This document shows, one piece after another, positions 54,404-64,000 of a stretch of DNA of 64,000 bases; position 1 is the stretch's first letter, and the number at the start of each line of letters is the position of its first letter. The stretch lies in contig NZ_CP129971.1 in NCBI RefSeq assembly GCF_030503855.1, positions 3,162,001 through 3,226,000 of the forward strand. The letters run 5' to 3'. The position numbers were made by a program, and so were the translations under genes. The notes beneath the pieces are model-generated. The model did no database searches. It was not told where the DNA came from and worked only from the letters and a program-made list of their open reading frames with translations. Origin of the DNA: Marivirga salinae. GTDB lineage: Bacteria; Bacteroidota; Bacteroidia; Cytophagales; Cyclobacteriaceae.

Positions 54404-56533
54404 ATGCCAAAAATAGATTTATCTCAAATCAACTTACCAATAGTCGAAATTCTTCCGGAAGTAGTTCAAAAAATAAAGGAAGAACAGAATCTAATCCTTA
54501 ATGCAGAAGCTGGAGCAGGGAAAAGCACTATCATTCCCTTAGCTCTTTTGGAAATCCTACAGGAAAAAAAGCAGAAAATTATTATGCTAGAGCCAAGACG
54601 CCTGGCAGCTAAATCCATTGCACAAAGGATGTCACAGTTAATAGGTGAAGAAGTGGGCAATACAGTTGGCTACAGGATCCGATTTGAAACTAGAATATCG
54701 GAAAACACCAAAATTGAAGTGGTGACAGAAGGAATTCTCAATAAAATGATGGATAGCGACCCTGATTTAAAAGATGTGGCTATTGTCATTTTTGATGAAT
54801 TTCATGAGCGCAGCATCCATGCAGATGTGGCCTTAGCTTTGGCTCGTTTTACCCAGCAAAATTCAAGACCTGATTTAAAATTGTTAATCATGTCGGCTAC
54901 TTTAAATCAGGAACTTTTAGCAAAAGCATTGAATGCAAAAGTTGTAGTAAGTAAAGGAAGGCAATTCCCTGTAGATATTGTTTATGCCGGAAATTTAGAC
55001 CAAAGGTTAATAGCTGAATTGACTGCTGAACAAGTAAAAAAAGCTTTAAAAGAAGATGAAGGTGATGTTTTAGTATTTCTACCCGGGCAAGGAGAGATAT
55101 TAGCCGTTCAGGATTTACTCAGAAAATCGAAAGTAAAAGCTGAAATTTACCCGCTTTTTGGTCAACTAGCTTGGCACAAACAATGGGCAGCTATTCAACC
55201 ACATCCGCAAGGAAAAAGAAAGATAGTGTTGGCGACTTCTATTGCAGAAACAAGTCTAACGATTGAAGGCATAAAAGTAGTGATTGACACAGGCTTAAAA
55301 AAGAATTCCATTTTTGATCCGAATACTGCTTTAAACAGCTTAAAAACAGAATCAATTTCACAAGATGAAGCCACTCAACGAGCAGGAAGAGCAGGAAGAT
55401 TAGCAGCAGGTAAATGTTACAGAATGTGGACAGAAGCTGAACAAAACCTAAAGCCAAGCCATCGATTAGCGGAAATCTTACATGCTGATTTAGCAAACCT
55501 AAAATTGGATTTGGCTGCTAGAAATATTCATGAAAGCAAAAGACTTTTCTGGCTCACACCTCCCCCATTAGATAAGCTTATTTATGCTGAAAATCTATTA
55601 ATTCAGTTGGAGGCATTAAACGAAGATAAAAACATCACAGAAATCGGAAAGCAAATGCATCAATTGCCTTGTCATCCGCGATTGGCGCATATGTTGGTAA
55701 AATCTACTGAGAATTTATCTTTAGCTATTGATTTAGCATCTCTTTTAGAAGAAAAAGATCCATTATATAAGAAAGCTGGAGCTGACATAAGCGAAAGAAT
55801 TCAAATGTTAAGAACACTTCGAGGTGAAAACAGGCTAGGAAGAAATTTCAAGAAAATTGAGAAAATAGCGCATTCCTACCGAGCACTTTTCAAAATTAAA
55901 GAAGACAATAAAGAAGTTGACCCTTATGCTATTGGCTTTTTATTGGCAATGGCATATCCTGATAGAATTGCCTCCGCAAAAAGAGGAAATAATGCGCAAT
56001 TTCAATTATCAAATGGAAGTATTGCTGCCATTGGCCATAAAGATGAGTTGGCAGATGAAAGCTGGCTGACCGTTGCCAATATGGATGCGCGAGGCGGAAT
56101 GGGAAAAATCTTCTTAGCGGCACCTCTGAATCCAAAAGATTTGATGCCGTTGGTGAAAAATCAAAGAAATGTTTCTTGGGATTTTGATGAAGATGAATTT
56201 GAGGTCAGCAATGATTTAAGCATAGGCAACATCACTTTAAAAAAAGAAGAATTGGATGATGAACCCAATTCGAAGGAGAAAAGAAAAGCAATCATAAAAG
56301 CCATTCAACTTCATTATGATGAAATTTTAAATGTAAATGATGAATTTCTCAATTACTTAGAGGAAATTAAAGAACAAAAAAACGAAACGGAATATTCGGA
56401 TATCAATTTAGCATTTCTAGGCATCACTGCAGAAAAATGGTTGCCTGAAGGAATAGAAAATGAAGAGAATATTTTCAAAAGTATTCAGGAGTTATCGCTT
56501 ACAACAATTCTGAAAAGTTTATTGAAGGCTTGA
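54404..56533 (+). CDS. hrpB: ATP-dependent helicase HrpB, C-terminally short
   Basis: A 709-residue DEAH-type helicase. Walker A is AEAGAGKSTIIPL (about 34-46), the motif II box reads DEFHERS, motif III is MSATLN and motif VI is QRAGRAGRLAAGKCY. The HA2-like middle follows. The HrpB-specific C-terminal domain stops soon after AEKWLPEGI, about 100 residues shorter than I expect for HrpB; the usual GRYPKH-type end is not visible in any frame before the next gene. It acts on RNA. A TAACTTTG box ends 4 bases before the ATG. Confidence 0.88.
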   Translation: MPKIDLSQINLPIVEILPEVVQKIKEEQNLILNAEAGAGKSTIIPLALLEILQEKKQKIIMLEPRRLAAKSIAQRMSQLIGEEVGNTVGYRIRFETRISENTKIEVVTEGILNKMMDSDPDLKDVAIVIFDEFHERSIHADVALALARFTQQNSRPDLKLLIMSATLNQELLAKALNAKVVVSKGRQFPVDIVYAGNLDQRLIAELTAEQVKKALKEDEGDVLVFLPGQGEILAVQDLLRKSKVKAEIYPLFGQLAWHKQWAAIQPHPQGKRKIVLATSIAETSLTIEGIKVVIDTGLKKNSIFDPNTALNSLKTESISQDEATQRAGRAGRLAAGKCYRMWTEAEQNLKPSHRLAEILHADLANLKLDLAARNIHESKRLFWLTPPPLDKLIYAENLLIQLEALNEDKNITEIGKQMHQLPCHPRLAHMLVKSTENLSLAIDLASLLEEKDPLYKKAGADISERIQMLRTLRGENRLGRNFKKIEKIAHSYRALFKIKEDNKEVDPYAIGFLLAMAYPDRIASAKRGNNAQFQLSNGSIAAIGHKDELADESWLTVANMDARGGMGKIFLAAPLNPKDLMPLVKNQRNVSWDFDEDEFEVSNDLSIGNITLKKEELDDEPNSKEKRKAIIKAIQLHYDEILNVNDEFLNYLEEIKEQKNETEYSDINLAFLGITAEKWLPEGIENEENIFKSIQELSLTTILKSLLKA

Positions 56534-56680
56534 TTATTATCAGAATCCACACTCATCAGAGGGTTTTCAAAGTCTAACGTATAACTCGAATCCGACAGCT
56601 CAGTGTCTGACACATATCCCAAATCTCTCAACTTTTAGGATTTTGAATACTAACTATTATATATCTTATGATTACTAGCT

Positions 56681-57223
56681 TTAATTATCATCCTCCTCCT
56701 CTTCTTCTTCTTCTTCTTCTTCTTCTTCCTCCTCTTCTTCCACTGGAGGTAGAGGAAAATGAGTGAAAGATTCTCTTAAGCTATCTTCTTCAAAAAATGT
56801 ACTGATGCTAAAGCTTTTAGGTTTAATATCATCCAATTGAAAATAGGCCGTATCAGTACTTTCCCAAACAAAAACTACGGTATCAATAGGTGTTTCAGCT
56901 GTTATGGTAGGCGGCACAAACCAAAAACCTCTTAAAGTATCTGTAGAAATCCCACATGTATCAGCCGGATTTATATACCAAAGCGAATCTTTATCTTTAG
57001 TATCAGCAGTAAAATTAAAAATCAATTGCCTAGGAACAGCACATGAATCAAAGGAAACTTGTTCATTAAATAAGAATCGCTCGTCTAAGCTCCATCTTTT
57101 AATATCTTGATTGGATAATAACCTTCTTACCTCTGCCCTTCTGAAGTCATCAAAAGTAGGCTCGTCAGGCAGACATGCACTAAGAAAAAATAAAAGTAGT
57201 AAAACGTATCCAATATTTTTCAT
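56681..57223 (-). CDS. lipoprotein with poly-glutamate tail
   Basis: A 180-residue lipoprotein from the ATG at 57223 (an upstream ATG adds 16 residues before the signal). The lipobox is LSAC (about Cys16). The domain (residues 20-155) has strands such as RQLIFNFTADTKDKDSLWYI and FWFVPPTITAETPIDTVVFV, and two Cys in CAV and DTCGI. The end is PPV, then 16 Glu residues, then DDN. The Glu run is a trinucleotide repeat (56693-56740), so length may vary between strains. No family recognised. Confidence 0.75.
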   Translation of the reverse strand: MKNIGYVLLLLFFLSACLPDEPTFDDFRRAEVRRLLSNQDIKRWSLDERFLFNEQVSFDSCAVPRQLIFNFTADTKDKDSLWYINPADTCGISTDTLRGFWFVPPTITAETPIDTVVFVWESTDTAYFQLDDIKPKSFSISTFFEEDSLRESFTHFPLPPVEEEEEEEEEEEEEEEEDDN

Positions 57224-57597
57224 TCCGCAAATATAGTGGTTTAAATATTCGGGATAATAAAAATGAGACAAGAATTAAAAAGATTCACATTACCGCTTAC
57301 TTCATAAAATTTTAGTCTGATAATTAAGAAATAATTGAATACGATATAATATTTCTAACCATAAATTAAACTATAAGATGAATTAAAGCTATTTATAAGC
57401 CTGCATATAATGCTACAATTGTAAGATTAAGATTTAGCAGAAATTAAAAAATTTGGGATTCGTATTCAATAACGACTCAATCTATAATTATTTAGGTTTT
57501 TATTTAGATATTTATTAGCTTACTTTCGATAAACTAAATGTATTATTCGATTAACTATAGTATTTTTCACACCAATTAATATTTGTAAATTTGTATA
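57224..57597. other. gene-free gap
   Basis: 374 AT-rich bases between divergent genes, without a recognisable gene or hairpin. A TAAATTTG box at 57586-57593 lies just before the next start. Confidence 0.5.
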
Positions 57598-60500
57598 ATG
57601 TTAAAATCGAATGGCTATATAAAATATTTTTTAGTAATAGGAATCGTCACGTTTTCGATTCTATTCTTTCATAATGATAGCTATGCTCAATGCGCTAATA
57701 TAAGTGGACAAGCAAGTGGAGTGAGTCCTGGAGTCGGTTGTTCACCTCATTTAGTTAATTTCACAACTGATTATGACGTCATAAATTTAACTGCAGCCGA
57801 TATTGCCTATGAAGTTGATTGGGGTGATGGAAATACTGATGTATATGTACTTGGTTCAGATGCTGAAATCACAACAAGTGTTGTAAATGCAAGTACCACC
57901 AAAATTAGTTTAGCTGCAAATCACACTTTTGTCTCAGGAACAATGTGTAGATACGAAATCACAGCAAACTTAAGATTCGATGGAACTTCATGTACTGAAC
58001 AACAACTACAACCTGTGGTTGTTTGGGATAATGATAATGTTAATGGTGGTACAGTGGCTATGGATCCAGATGAATACGAAGTTTGTGCTGGGTCTGAAGT
58101 TACAGTAAATTTTACGGATATAACTGACTTTAATTGTACTCCTCCTGATTACATGGATTCCAATCCAAACTTTTTTGCTAGAACATACGCATTTGAATAT
58201 GGTACTTTTAATAGCATCGCCAACATTGAGGTTGATGGTGCGGTTAGAACCTATCCTTATTATGATGGTGTAGTTTTCACAACACCTGACGGTGATTTAG
58301 ATAATGATGGTCAGCTAACTTACGATATTTTTGTACCAGGATCAGCCAATGTAACGGAACAATTTGAAGTTACACTCTATTACTGGAATTTTTGTAATCC
58401 TTTTAATGGAAATCCAGCCGCACCAAATTTTGGAGACGCACAAACCGCAACGGCTTTAATTACGATTGTACCACCCCCTGAACCTGAACCACAAGTCTTT
58501 GATGCAAATGAAGATTTTGCTACTGAATCTGGAAACAATAGCTTTTGGTATGACAACACACAACCAACACAAACATTTTGTGCTGATCAAATAATACATT
58601 TTAGACAAGATCCTTCTGCAAATCCAGGTACGGATTATGCTTGGGATTTTGATTGGGACGGTACAATAGCAGGTTTTGATTCTACAGCAAACGGAGCAAG
58701 TACTAGCTTTTCATATGATGCTTTAACATATGCAGGTCAAACAGTAGAAATTGGTCTAAAAATTTCTCGAGGAGATGTTGGAACGCCTTGTATTTTTTAT
58801 GAAAGCATTGAAATCGAAATTGAAGAAGGTCCACAAGCAAGTTTCACATTAGATGAAAATGATGGATGTGAAGAAGTTACCTTTAATACTACCAACACTT
58901 CAAATGATGCAACCGATTATGAATGGTCAATAACTCAAATCTCTGGACCTGCAGGAACTATAGAGGATATTACTGCTCAAGAAAATAGTGTTAATTTATC
59001 AAACGTTACTATAACAGGTCCTGGAACTTATGAAGTAGAACTTTTAGCTACTTCTACCCTTGTTACCTCTTGTCCAAATTCAACTACCAGAACAATTACA
59101 ATTTATGATAATCCAGCAGCAGACTTCACTGCAGATGATGTTTGTTTTGGAGATGATTTGATATTTGAAGATCTCTCAAATATCACAACAGTTGTAAATA
59201 GTGACAATATTGACAATTGGGAATTTGTATTTGATTTTAACAATACTGATTACACCACAGATCCTGAAGGAACTTTTAATGCTCAAACTATTACAACATT
59301 AGCATCTGGAGATTTTACTGGTAACGAATATGCTCACACTTATCCTGCTGCTGGCACTTATAATGTAGCATTGAGAGTTATAACAGCAAATGGTTGCGTT
59401 TCTGCAGTTGATACAGCTTCGGTTGTGGTGAAAAATAATCCTATTTCAAATTTTGAATTTGCCGATAACGGAATTGACTATACTCAAGATTTGTGTCCAG
59501 GTACTCCTATAGAAATAAAAAACACTTCCCCAGCAGGACAAACAGACCCTGCTGTTGACCAATATTATCTTGAAATAATTTCAGAAGATGGAGCTAATGA
59601 TGGCTTTTTTCCAACTTTCCCTGCCGCTTTTGTTTTACCTGGCGATTCTGCAATAATAAATCCTAATCCAGGTGATTTGCCAAATCCAAATTCAAGTGCT
59701 GAATATACTTATGAATTTTATATCATTGCAGAAGGTGACAATAATTGTGACACAAGAGAAGGTCCTATTTCTATTACTTTACTACCTGCACAAGCTGCTG
59801 AATTTGACATATTTGAAAACGATCCTGGCCCTCCCCCTGGAACCGCTGCCGATCCTTATGATAATTTAGAAGTTTATTGTTCGCCTTATGAATTTTACTT
59901 TAGGACGGATGGTAACACTCAAACTTTTAATGCTGATGAGTATATTTGGACAATTACAGATGGCGTTGGTGATACCCTAACAGAAACTACAATTAATACT
60001 GCTACTAATCCCACACCAGAACGATTTAATTTCAACTTTGAAAATATTTATCCATCTGTAAGTCAGGAAGTATTTACTATTAATCTGCAAGTGATAACAG
60101 ACGATTATTGTGTGACAGATAGAAATGAAACGGTAAGATTATTTCCAAAACCTACTGGTGACTTTGTTGTTCAAAATTCAGTTATCACCTGTGATTCCGT
60201 ATCCTATACTTTCAAAGCAGTTCAAGAAAATATTGATTACTTTTGGTCTTTAACTGCCTCGGATCCTACTAAAATAAGAACTGCAGTTGCAGATGATGTA
60301 AATGCAGAGTTTAGAGTATCTTTTGATCGCCCTAGTAGTGCTGAACCTGATTTAGACTTCACAGTAGAATTATATACTGAAAACCTGGTTTTATGTCAAA
60401 GTGAAACTAAAGATATGGATTTGACTATTCCAAAGGCTGAAATTGTCAATGTTGATATTGACTTCACGCCAACAGATGATGAGGCTTGTTTACCCTCTAT

Positions 60501-63500
60501 TTATGACCTGCAAAATACAACTGCTTCTTCTCCACCTACTGGCACTGAGTGGGAATTTGAAATATATAAGTATAATACAGCAACTACTGTTTACGATTTA
60601 GTTGAAACCTTAAAAGGAGAAGATCAGCCAGTTGGAAATAAAGATTTCAACACAGCAATTCCTTATGAATTCACCGAAAGAGGTTCTTATAGAATTGATT
60701 TGGTTGCGAATTTAGTAAGCAATTGTAGAATCGGCTTATCAACTCCTGTTGATATAGATATATTTGAGACGCCTGAACCTAATTTCAGAACCAATATTAC
60801 AAAAGGCTGTTCACCTCTTGATGTTACGCTAATTGAAAATTCATTAATCACTTCTGGCGATCCATTTGATTTATCTATAGAAGTCTATGATCCAGTAAAT
60901 AACATTGTGACCCAAACCATTGCTGCTACATCTGGAACTGGAGGACAATTAAATAACGTTCTACTAGATCCATTAATCAATACAACCACAGACTCTATAG
61001 ACTACGAAATCACATTAACAGCTACAGCAAACAATAGTCTAAATTGTTCATTGGATTCCACTGTAATAGTACGTGTATACCAAGAACCTGAAATTGATTT
61101 TGCAGTTACTTCTACAAATCCTGCTTGTCAGAAAGATTATGAATTTACTTTTGATATTTCCTCTATTAATGTACCTGCAGGAACAGACTTGATTTGGAAT
61201 TGGGGTGATGGGGATCCAGTATTTGTTACTGATGAAACTGTCACTACGGTAAGCCATGAATACAGCAATAGAGCAAGCTTCTTTGGCAATGATACTTATA
61301 CCGTTACTTTGACGGCTGAAACACCTAATAATTGCAGTTTTAGCATAACAGAAACAATAAATTTATATCCAAGATTACAAGCACAGTTCAATGCAAGTAC
61401 CGAACAAGGATGTGACCCTTTAAATGTTACATTTACCAGCGCTTCATTAGGTACAAATATTGCCGGTGGACATGAATACTACAGAAGACTTCAAGGCGAT
61501 GTCATATGGAATCCAATTGATTCAGTTTCAAATACTGGGACAGTTTCAGAATATCTTGAAAATAATACTAACAATATTGAGACATGGGAAATACTTTATA
61601 TTGTACAAGGAGAAGGCGGTTGTAGAGATACTGCAAACATTAAAGAAATCACAGTAAATCCATCTCCAGATTTTCAAGTAAATGTGATTAATAGCCCTTT
61701 ATGCCAAACAGATGAAAATGGAGATTATGAATTTGAATTTGAACTTGATAATGTAGATGTTCCCGCTGGTACTGAGTTTACTTGGAATTGGGGAGATGGC
61801 TCTACTCCACTAACTACTAATTCTGATGCAAATCAAACTCACATTTTTAATAACAGGTTAAGTTATTTTGGTACGGATAATTATACAGTTACTGTATCAG
61901 CTGAATCAGCAGATGGTTGTATCATTAATGAAATGGTAAATATTCAACTGCATCCTCAAATTGAGGCTATTTTCTTTCAGAATTTAGATGAAGGTTGTGC
62001 ACCATTAACGGTCAATTTTACGAGTTCCTCAAGAGGTACTGGTTTAATCAATAATTATGTTTATCAATTCAGAGAACAAGGTGAAACTACATGGAATACA
62101 ATTTCAGGCACATCACCAAATGGTGTTGGAAGCTTTGAATTTCAAAACACTACTGGAAGCAACCTAATTTATGAAGTTAGACATTTAGTAACATCTGACT
62201 TAGGCAATTGTGAAGATATTTCTGAAATTCAAGAAATAACTGTATTTCCGGAATTTAATTCCCCAACAGTTACAGGACCTTCAGAGGTATGTACATTTGA
62301 GCAAAATGTACAATATTCCGTTCCTGATGTCCCTAGTTCAAATTTTAATTGGTCATTACCTCAAGGGGCCTTCATTGTGAACCAAAATACAAATGGGAGT
62401 GAAATTGAAGTGAATTTCAGTTCATTTAGTGGTGTTATGGAAGTAACTGAAGAGAATGCAAATGGATGCTTTGGAAATCCTAACAGTATCCCTGTCACTG
62501 TTCTTCCAGGACCGACAGTTAGTTTAAGTCTTAATGGCCCCAATACTATTTGCCCTGGTGATACCACAAGTTTACAATTCGACCTTTCAGGGCCAGGAAA
62601 TCAAGGCTTTGATGTAATTTATAGTAATGGACAGCAAACTGATACACTTGAAAATATTCAAAATGGTCATATTGAAACAATTACTCCAACACAATCAAGT
62701 AACTATTTTGTATTAAACGTAATTGATAGGCAATATCCAGCGTGTTCGGCTTCAAGCGTAACTGGTTCTGCATTTGTTAATGTAAATTTTGCACCTTCTG
62801 CCTCTTTATCTGGAAGTACAACAATATGTGAAGATGGAAGTACAAATTTATTCATTAATTTAACTGGAGCTGGCCCTTGGGATTTAACCTATACTGATGG
62901 AAACAGCAACTTCTTAATTGAAAACATCACATCTCCCGTTTATCAATTGGAGGTTAGTCCTTCAATAAATACGACTTATGAATTAGTATCCGTTACTGAC
63001 AGTAATAACCCTGTTTGTTCCGGAGCCGTTTCTGGTATAGCTACCGTTGAAATCAATACTAAGCCTACTGCTGAAATCTCTGGAGATTATAATAATGTTT
63101 GTGCGAATGAATTCGTTTCTCTTGATGTTGAATTAACCGGCTATGAACCGTGGACAATCCGTTACACTGATGGCACCAATATTTTCACTGTTCCTAATAT
63201 TACAGCAAATGATAATTTCGACCCAGAAAACGATACTTATAATCATTCCTTTGATGTATTCCCTCCTACTGGCACCACAGAATACACTTTAGTAGATGTA
63301 AGAGATTCAAATTCTCCAAATTGTTTAGGAGATATTTCAGGTAGAGCTACAGTGAATGTATTTGATAGACCAACGGTTGAAATCGAAGGAAATAACACCA
63401 TTTGCTCTGGAGAAAGCAGTCCACTAACTTTTAATTTCACAGGTGATGGACCATTTAATGCTTTAGTAACCGCCAATCAGGATACGTTAGAATATACCAA

Positions 63501-64000
63501 CCTTCAAAATGGGCAGTCAGTAACACTCAGTCCAGAAAACTCTACAGTTTATAGAGTAATTGAATTAGTAGATAGTAGAGGCTGTTTAGGAAACAGTTTA
63601 GGTGGGCCAGTTAGTATAAATGTAAATCAACTTCCAACTTCTGAAATTTCTGGTGATGACGTTACCTGTTATGGAGAAGAAACGGAATTAATCTTTGATC
63701 AAAGCGGAGTGGGTCCTTGGACTATTACCTATTCAGATGGAAGTCAGAATTTCAGTTTCACTACTTCATTTAACAGACATTTTGAACCAGTATTTCCTAC
63801 TACAACAACTACGTACACATTAGTCTCAGTTGTAGACAGCAATTCACCAGAAAGCTGTATAGGATCAGTAAGTGGTAGTGCTCTAAAAGAAGTATTCCCT
63901 GAATTGGAAGCTAATTTTGAAGCCACGCCTCAAGACATGATTTTACCTGAAAGTACGGTTTCTATTACAAACAACACAACTAACAAAAATGAATGGGAAT
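57598..64000 (+). CDS. giant PKD-repeat surface protein, N-terminal part
   Basis: An open frame from the ATG at 57598 runs to the window edge without a stop (2134 codons and still open). Residues 1-30 are a signal peptide (VTFSILFFHNDSYAQ). From there the protein is a string of Ig/PKD-like modules with WGDG and similar motifs (YEVDWGDGNTD, LIWNWGDG, FTWNWGDG). A pair of about 280-residue modules repeats near 61.1-62.2 kb. From about 62.5 kb come five 90-residue repeats with TICxGE/TVCxGE, GPWxITYTDG and TYTLVSVxDSN motifs. Such proteins are outer-surface adhesins, often exported by the type IX system and ending in a gliding-motility C-terminal domain that is beyond this window. Confidence 0.9.
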   Translation, partial: MLKSNGYIKYFLVIGIVTFSILFFHNDSYAQCANISGQASGVSPGVGCSPHLVNFTTDYDVINLTAADIAYEVDWGDGNTDVYVLGSDAEITTSVVNASTTKISLAANHTFVSGTMCRYEITANLRFDGTSCTEQQLQPVVVWDNDNVNGGTVAMDPDEYEVCAGSEVTVNFTDITDFNCTPPDYMDSNPNFFARTYAFEYGTFNSIANIEVDGAVRTYPYYDGVVFTTPDGDLDNDGQLTYDIFVPGSANVTEQFEVTLYYWNFCNPFNGNPAAPNFGDAQTATALITIVPPPEPEPQVFDANEDFATESGNNSFWYDNTQPTQTFCADQIIHFRQDPSANPGTDYAWDFDWDGTIAGFDSTANGASTSFSYDALTYAGQTVEIGLKISRGDVGTPCIFYESIEIEIEEGPQASFTLDENDGCEEVTFNTTNTSNDATDYEWSITQISGPAGTIEDITAQENSVNLSNVTITGPGTYEVELLATSTLVTSCPNSTTRTITIYDNPAADFTADDVCFGDDLIFEDLSNITTVVNSDNIDNWEFVFDFNNTDYTTDPEGTFNAQTITTLASGDFTGNEYAHTYPAAGTYNVALRVITANGCVSAVDTASVVVKNNPISNFEFADNGIDYTQDLCPGTPIEIKNTSPAGQTDPAVDQYYLEIISEDGANDGFFPTFPAAFVLPGDSAIINPNPGDLPNPNSSAEYTYEFYIIAEGDNNCDTREGPISITLLPAQAAEFDIFENDPGPPPGTAADPYDNLEVYCSPYEFYFRTDGNTQTFNADEYIWTITDGVGDTLTETTINTATNPTPERFNFNFENIYPSVSQEVFTINLQVITDDYCVTDRNETVRLFPKPTGDFVVQNSVITCDSVSYTFKAVQENIDYFWSLTASDPTKIRTAVADDVNAEFRVSFDRPSSAEPDLDFTVELYTENLVLCQSETKDMDLTIPKAEIVNVDIDFTPTDDEACLPSIYDLQNTTASSPPTGTEWEFEIYKYNTATTVYDLVETLKGEDQPVGNKDFNTAIPYEFTERGSYRIDLVANLVSNCRIGLSTPVDIDIFETPEPNFRTNITKGCSPLDVTLIENSLITSGDPFDLSIEVYDPVNNIVTQTIAATSGTGGQLNNVLLDPLINTTTDSIDYEITLTATANNSLNCSLDSTVIVRVYQEPEIDFAVTSTNPACQKDYEFTFDISSINVPAGTDLIWNWGDGDPVFVTDETVTTVSHEYSNRASFFGNDTYTVTLTAETPNNCSFSITETINLYPRLQAQFNASTEQGCDPLNVTFTSASLGTNIAGGHEYYRRLQGDVIWNPIDSVSNTGTVSEYLENNTNNIETWEILYIVQGEGGCRDTANIKEITVNPSPDFQVNVINSPLCQTDENGDYEFEFELDNVDVPAGTEFTWNWGDGSTPLTTNSDANQTHIFNNRLSYFGTDNYTVTVSAESADGCIINEMVNIQLHPQIEAIFFQNLDEGCAPLTVNFTSSSRGTGLINNYVYQFREQGETTWNTISGTSPNGVGSFEFQNTTGSNLIYEVRHLVTSDLGNCEDISEIQEITVFPEFNSPTVTGPSEVCTFEQNVQYSVPDVPSSNFNWSLPQGAFIVNQNTNGSEIEVNFSSFSGVMEVTEENANGCFGNPNSIPVTVLPGPTVSLSLNGPNTICPGDTTSLQFDLSGPGNQGFDVIYSNGQQTDTLENIQNGHIETITPTQSSNYFVLNVIDRQYPACSASSVTGSAFVNVNFAPSASLSGSTTICEDGSTNLFINLTGAGPWDLTYTDGNSNFLIENITSPVYQLEVSPSINTTYELVSVTDSNNPVCSGAVSGIATVEINTKPTAEISGDYNNVCANEFVSLDVELTGYEPWTIRYTDGTNIFTVPNITANDNFDPENDTYNHSFDVFPPTGTTEYTLVDVRDSNSPNCLGDISGRATVNVFDRPTVEIEGNNTICSGESSPLTFNFTGDGPFNALVTANQDTLEYTNLQNGQSVTLSPENSTVYRVIELVDSRGCLGNSLGGPVSINVNQLPTSEISGDDVTCYGEETELIFDQSGVGPWTITYSDGSQNFSFTTSFNRHFEPVFPTTTTTYTLVSVVDSNSPESCIGSVSGSALKEVFPELEANFEATPQDMILPESTVSITNNTTNKNEWE

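Overview
The window reads as a slice of a low-GC chromosome from a marine Bacteroidota, most likely of the order Cytophagales (Marivirga-like; this genus guess is inference). Supporting signs are Bacteroidota-type families (MenE, BlaI/M56 pairs, DUF5117-like zincin, NupC-type CNT, SprB-like and PKD repeats), absence of Shine-Dalgarno sites before most starts, TAnnTTTG-type promoter boxes, and lipoproteins with Bacteroidota-style lipoboxes. There is no prophage, plasmid backbone or CRISPR array. Most of it is ordinary chromosomal gene content, broken up by repeat-rich intergenic regions.

Layout. 0-7.4 kb: 5' part of thrS, a secreted TPR-like protein, an Lrp/PyrR-like pair, menE, an alpha/beta hydrolase and an FAD oxidoreductase. 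7.4-11.6 kb: an eight-PAS histidine kinase overlapping a CheY-like receiver. 11.7-19.1 kb: dienelactone hydrolase, a 0.7-kb field of short palindromes, an M16 lipoprotein peptidase, patatin, MBL hydrolase and accA. 19.4-20.5 kb: one intact tRNA-Asp(GTC) beside five broken tRNA-Asp-like copies carrying palindromic inserts. 21-26.5 kb: a secreted unknown, a CoxE-like VWA protein with its MoxR ATPase, and a propeller-like lipoprotein. 26.6-29.1 kb: a BlaI repressor and a 651-residue M56-M23-amidase fusion behind two mec-like operators. 29.3-41.2 kb: an AGCS symporter with an extra periplasmic N-terminus, a decayed hydrolase, two L,D-transpeptidases, an Xre/membrane pair, DUF1643, penicillin acylase, a bestrophin-like channel and a signal-less M23 protein. 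41.2-50 kb: quinone reductase, hydrolase, nucleoside transporter, rsmE, a second histidine kinase and a large zincin. 50-54.4 kb: a TrpF-like protein without catalytic residues, a broken RAYT transposase with REP hairpins, a small membrane protein and a GH13 amylase lipoprotein with a LacI-like operator. 54.4-64 kb: a C-terminally short HrpB, a poly-Glu lipoprotein and the first 2134 codons of a giant PKD-repeat surface protein that runs off the window.

The strongest candidates for something new are the following. (1) The BlaI-controlled membrane protein joins an M56 sensor protease, a LytM-type M23 domain and an N-acetylmuramoyl-L-alanine amidase domain whose catalytic Glu is replaced by Ile; it looks like a cell-wall sensor. 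(2) The tRNA-Asp repeat array carries inserts that share a core with palindromes scattered elsewhere in the window. (3) The AGCS symporter carries SprB-like and lipoyl-like N-terminal domains. (4) A REP/RAYT island has duplicated a promoter-plus-REP unit on both sides of a small membrane-protein gene. Several cell-wall genes (M23, two L,D-transpeptidases, M56-M23-amidase) lie within 14 kb, but they are on different strands and only the BlaI pair is clearly an operon.
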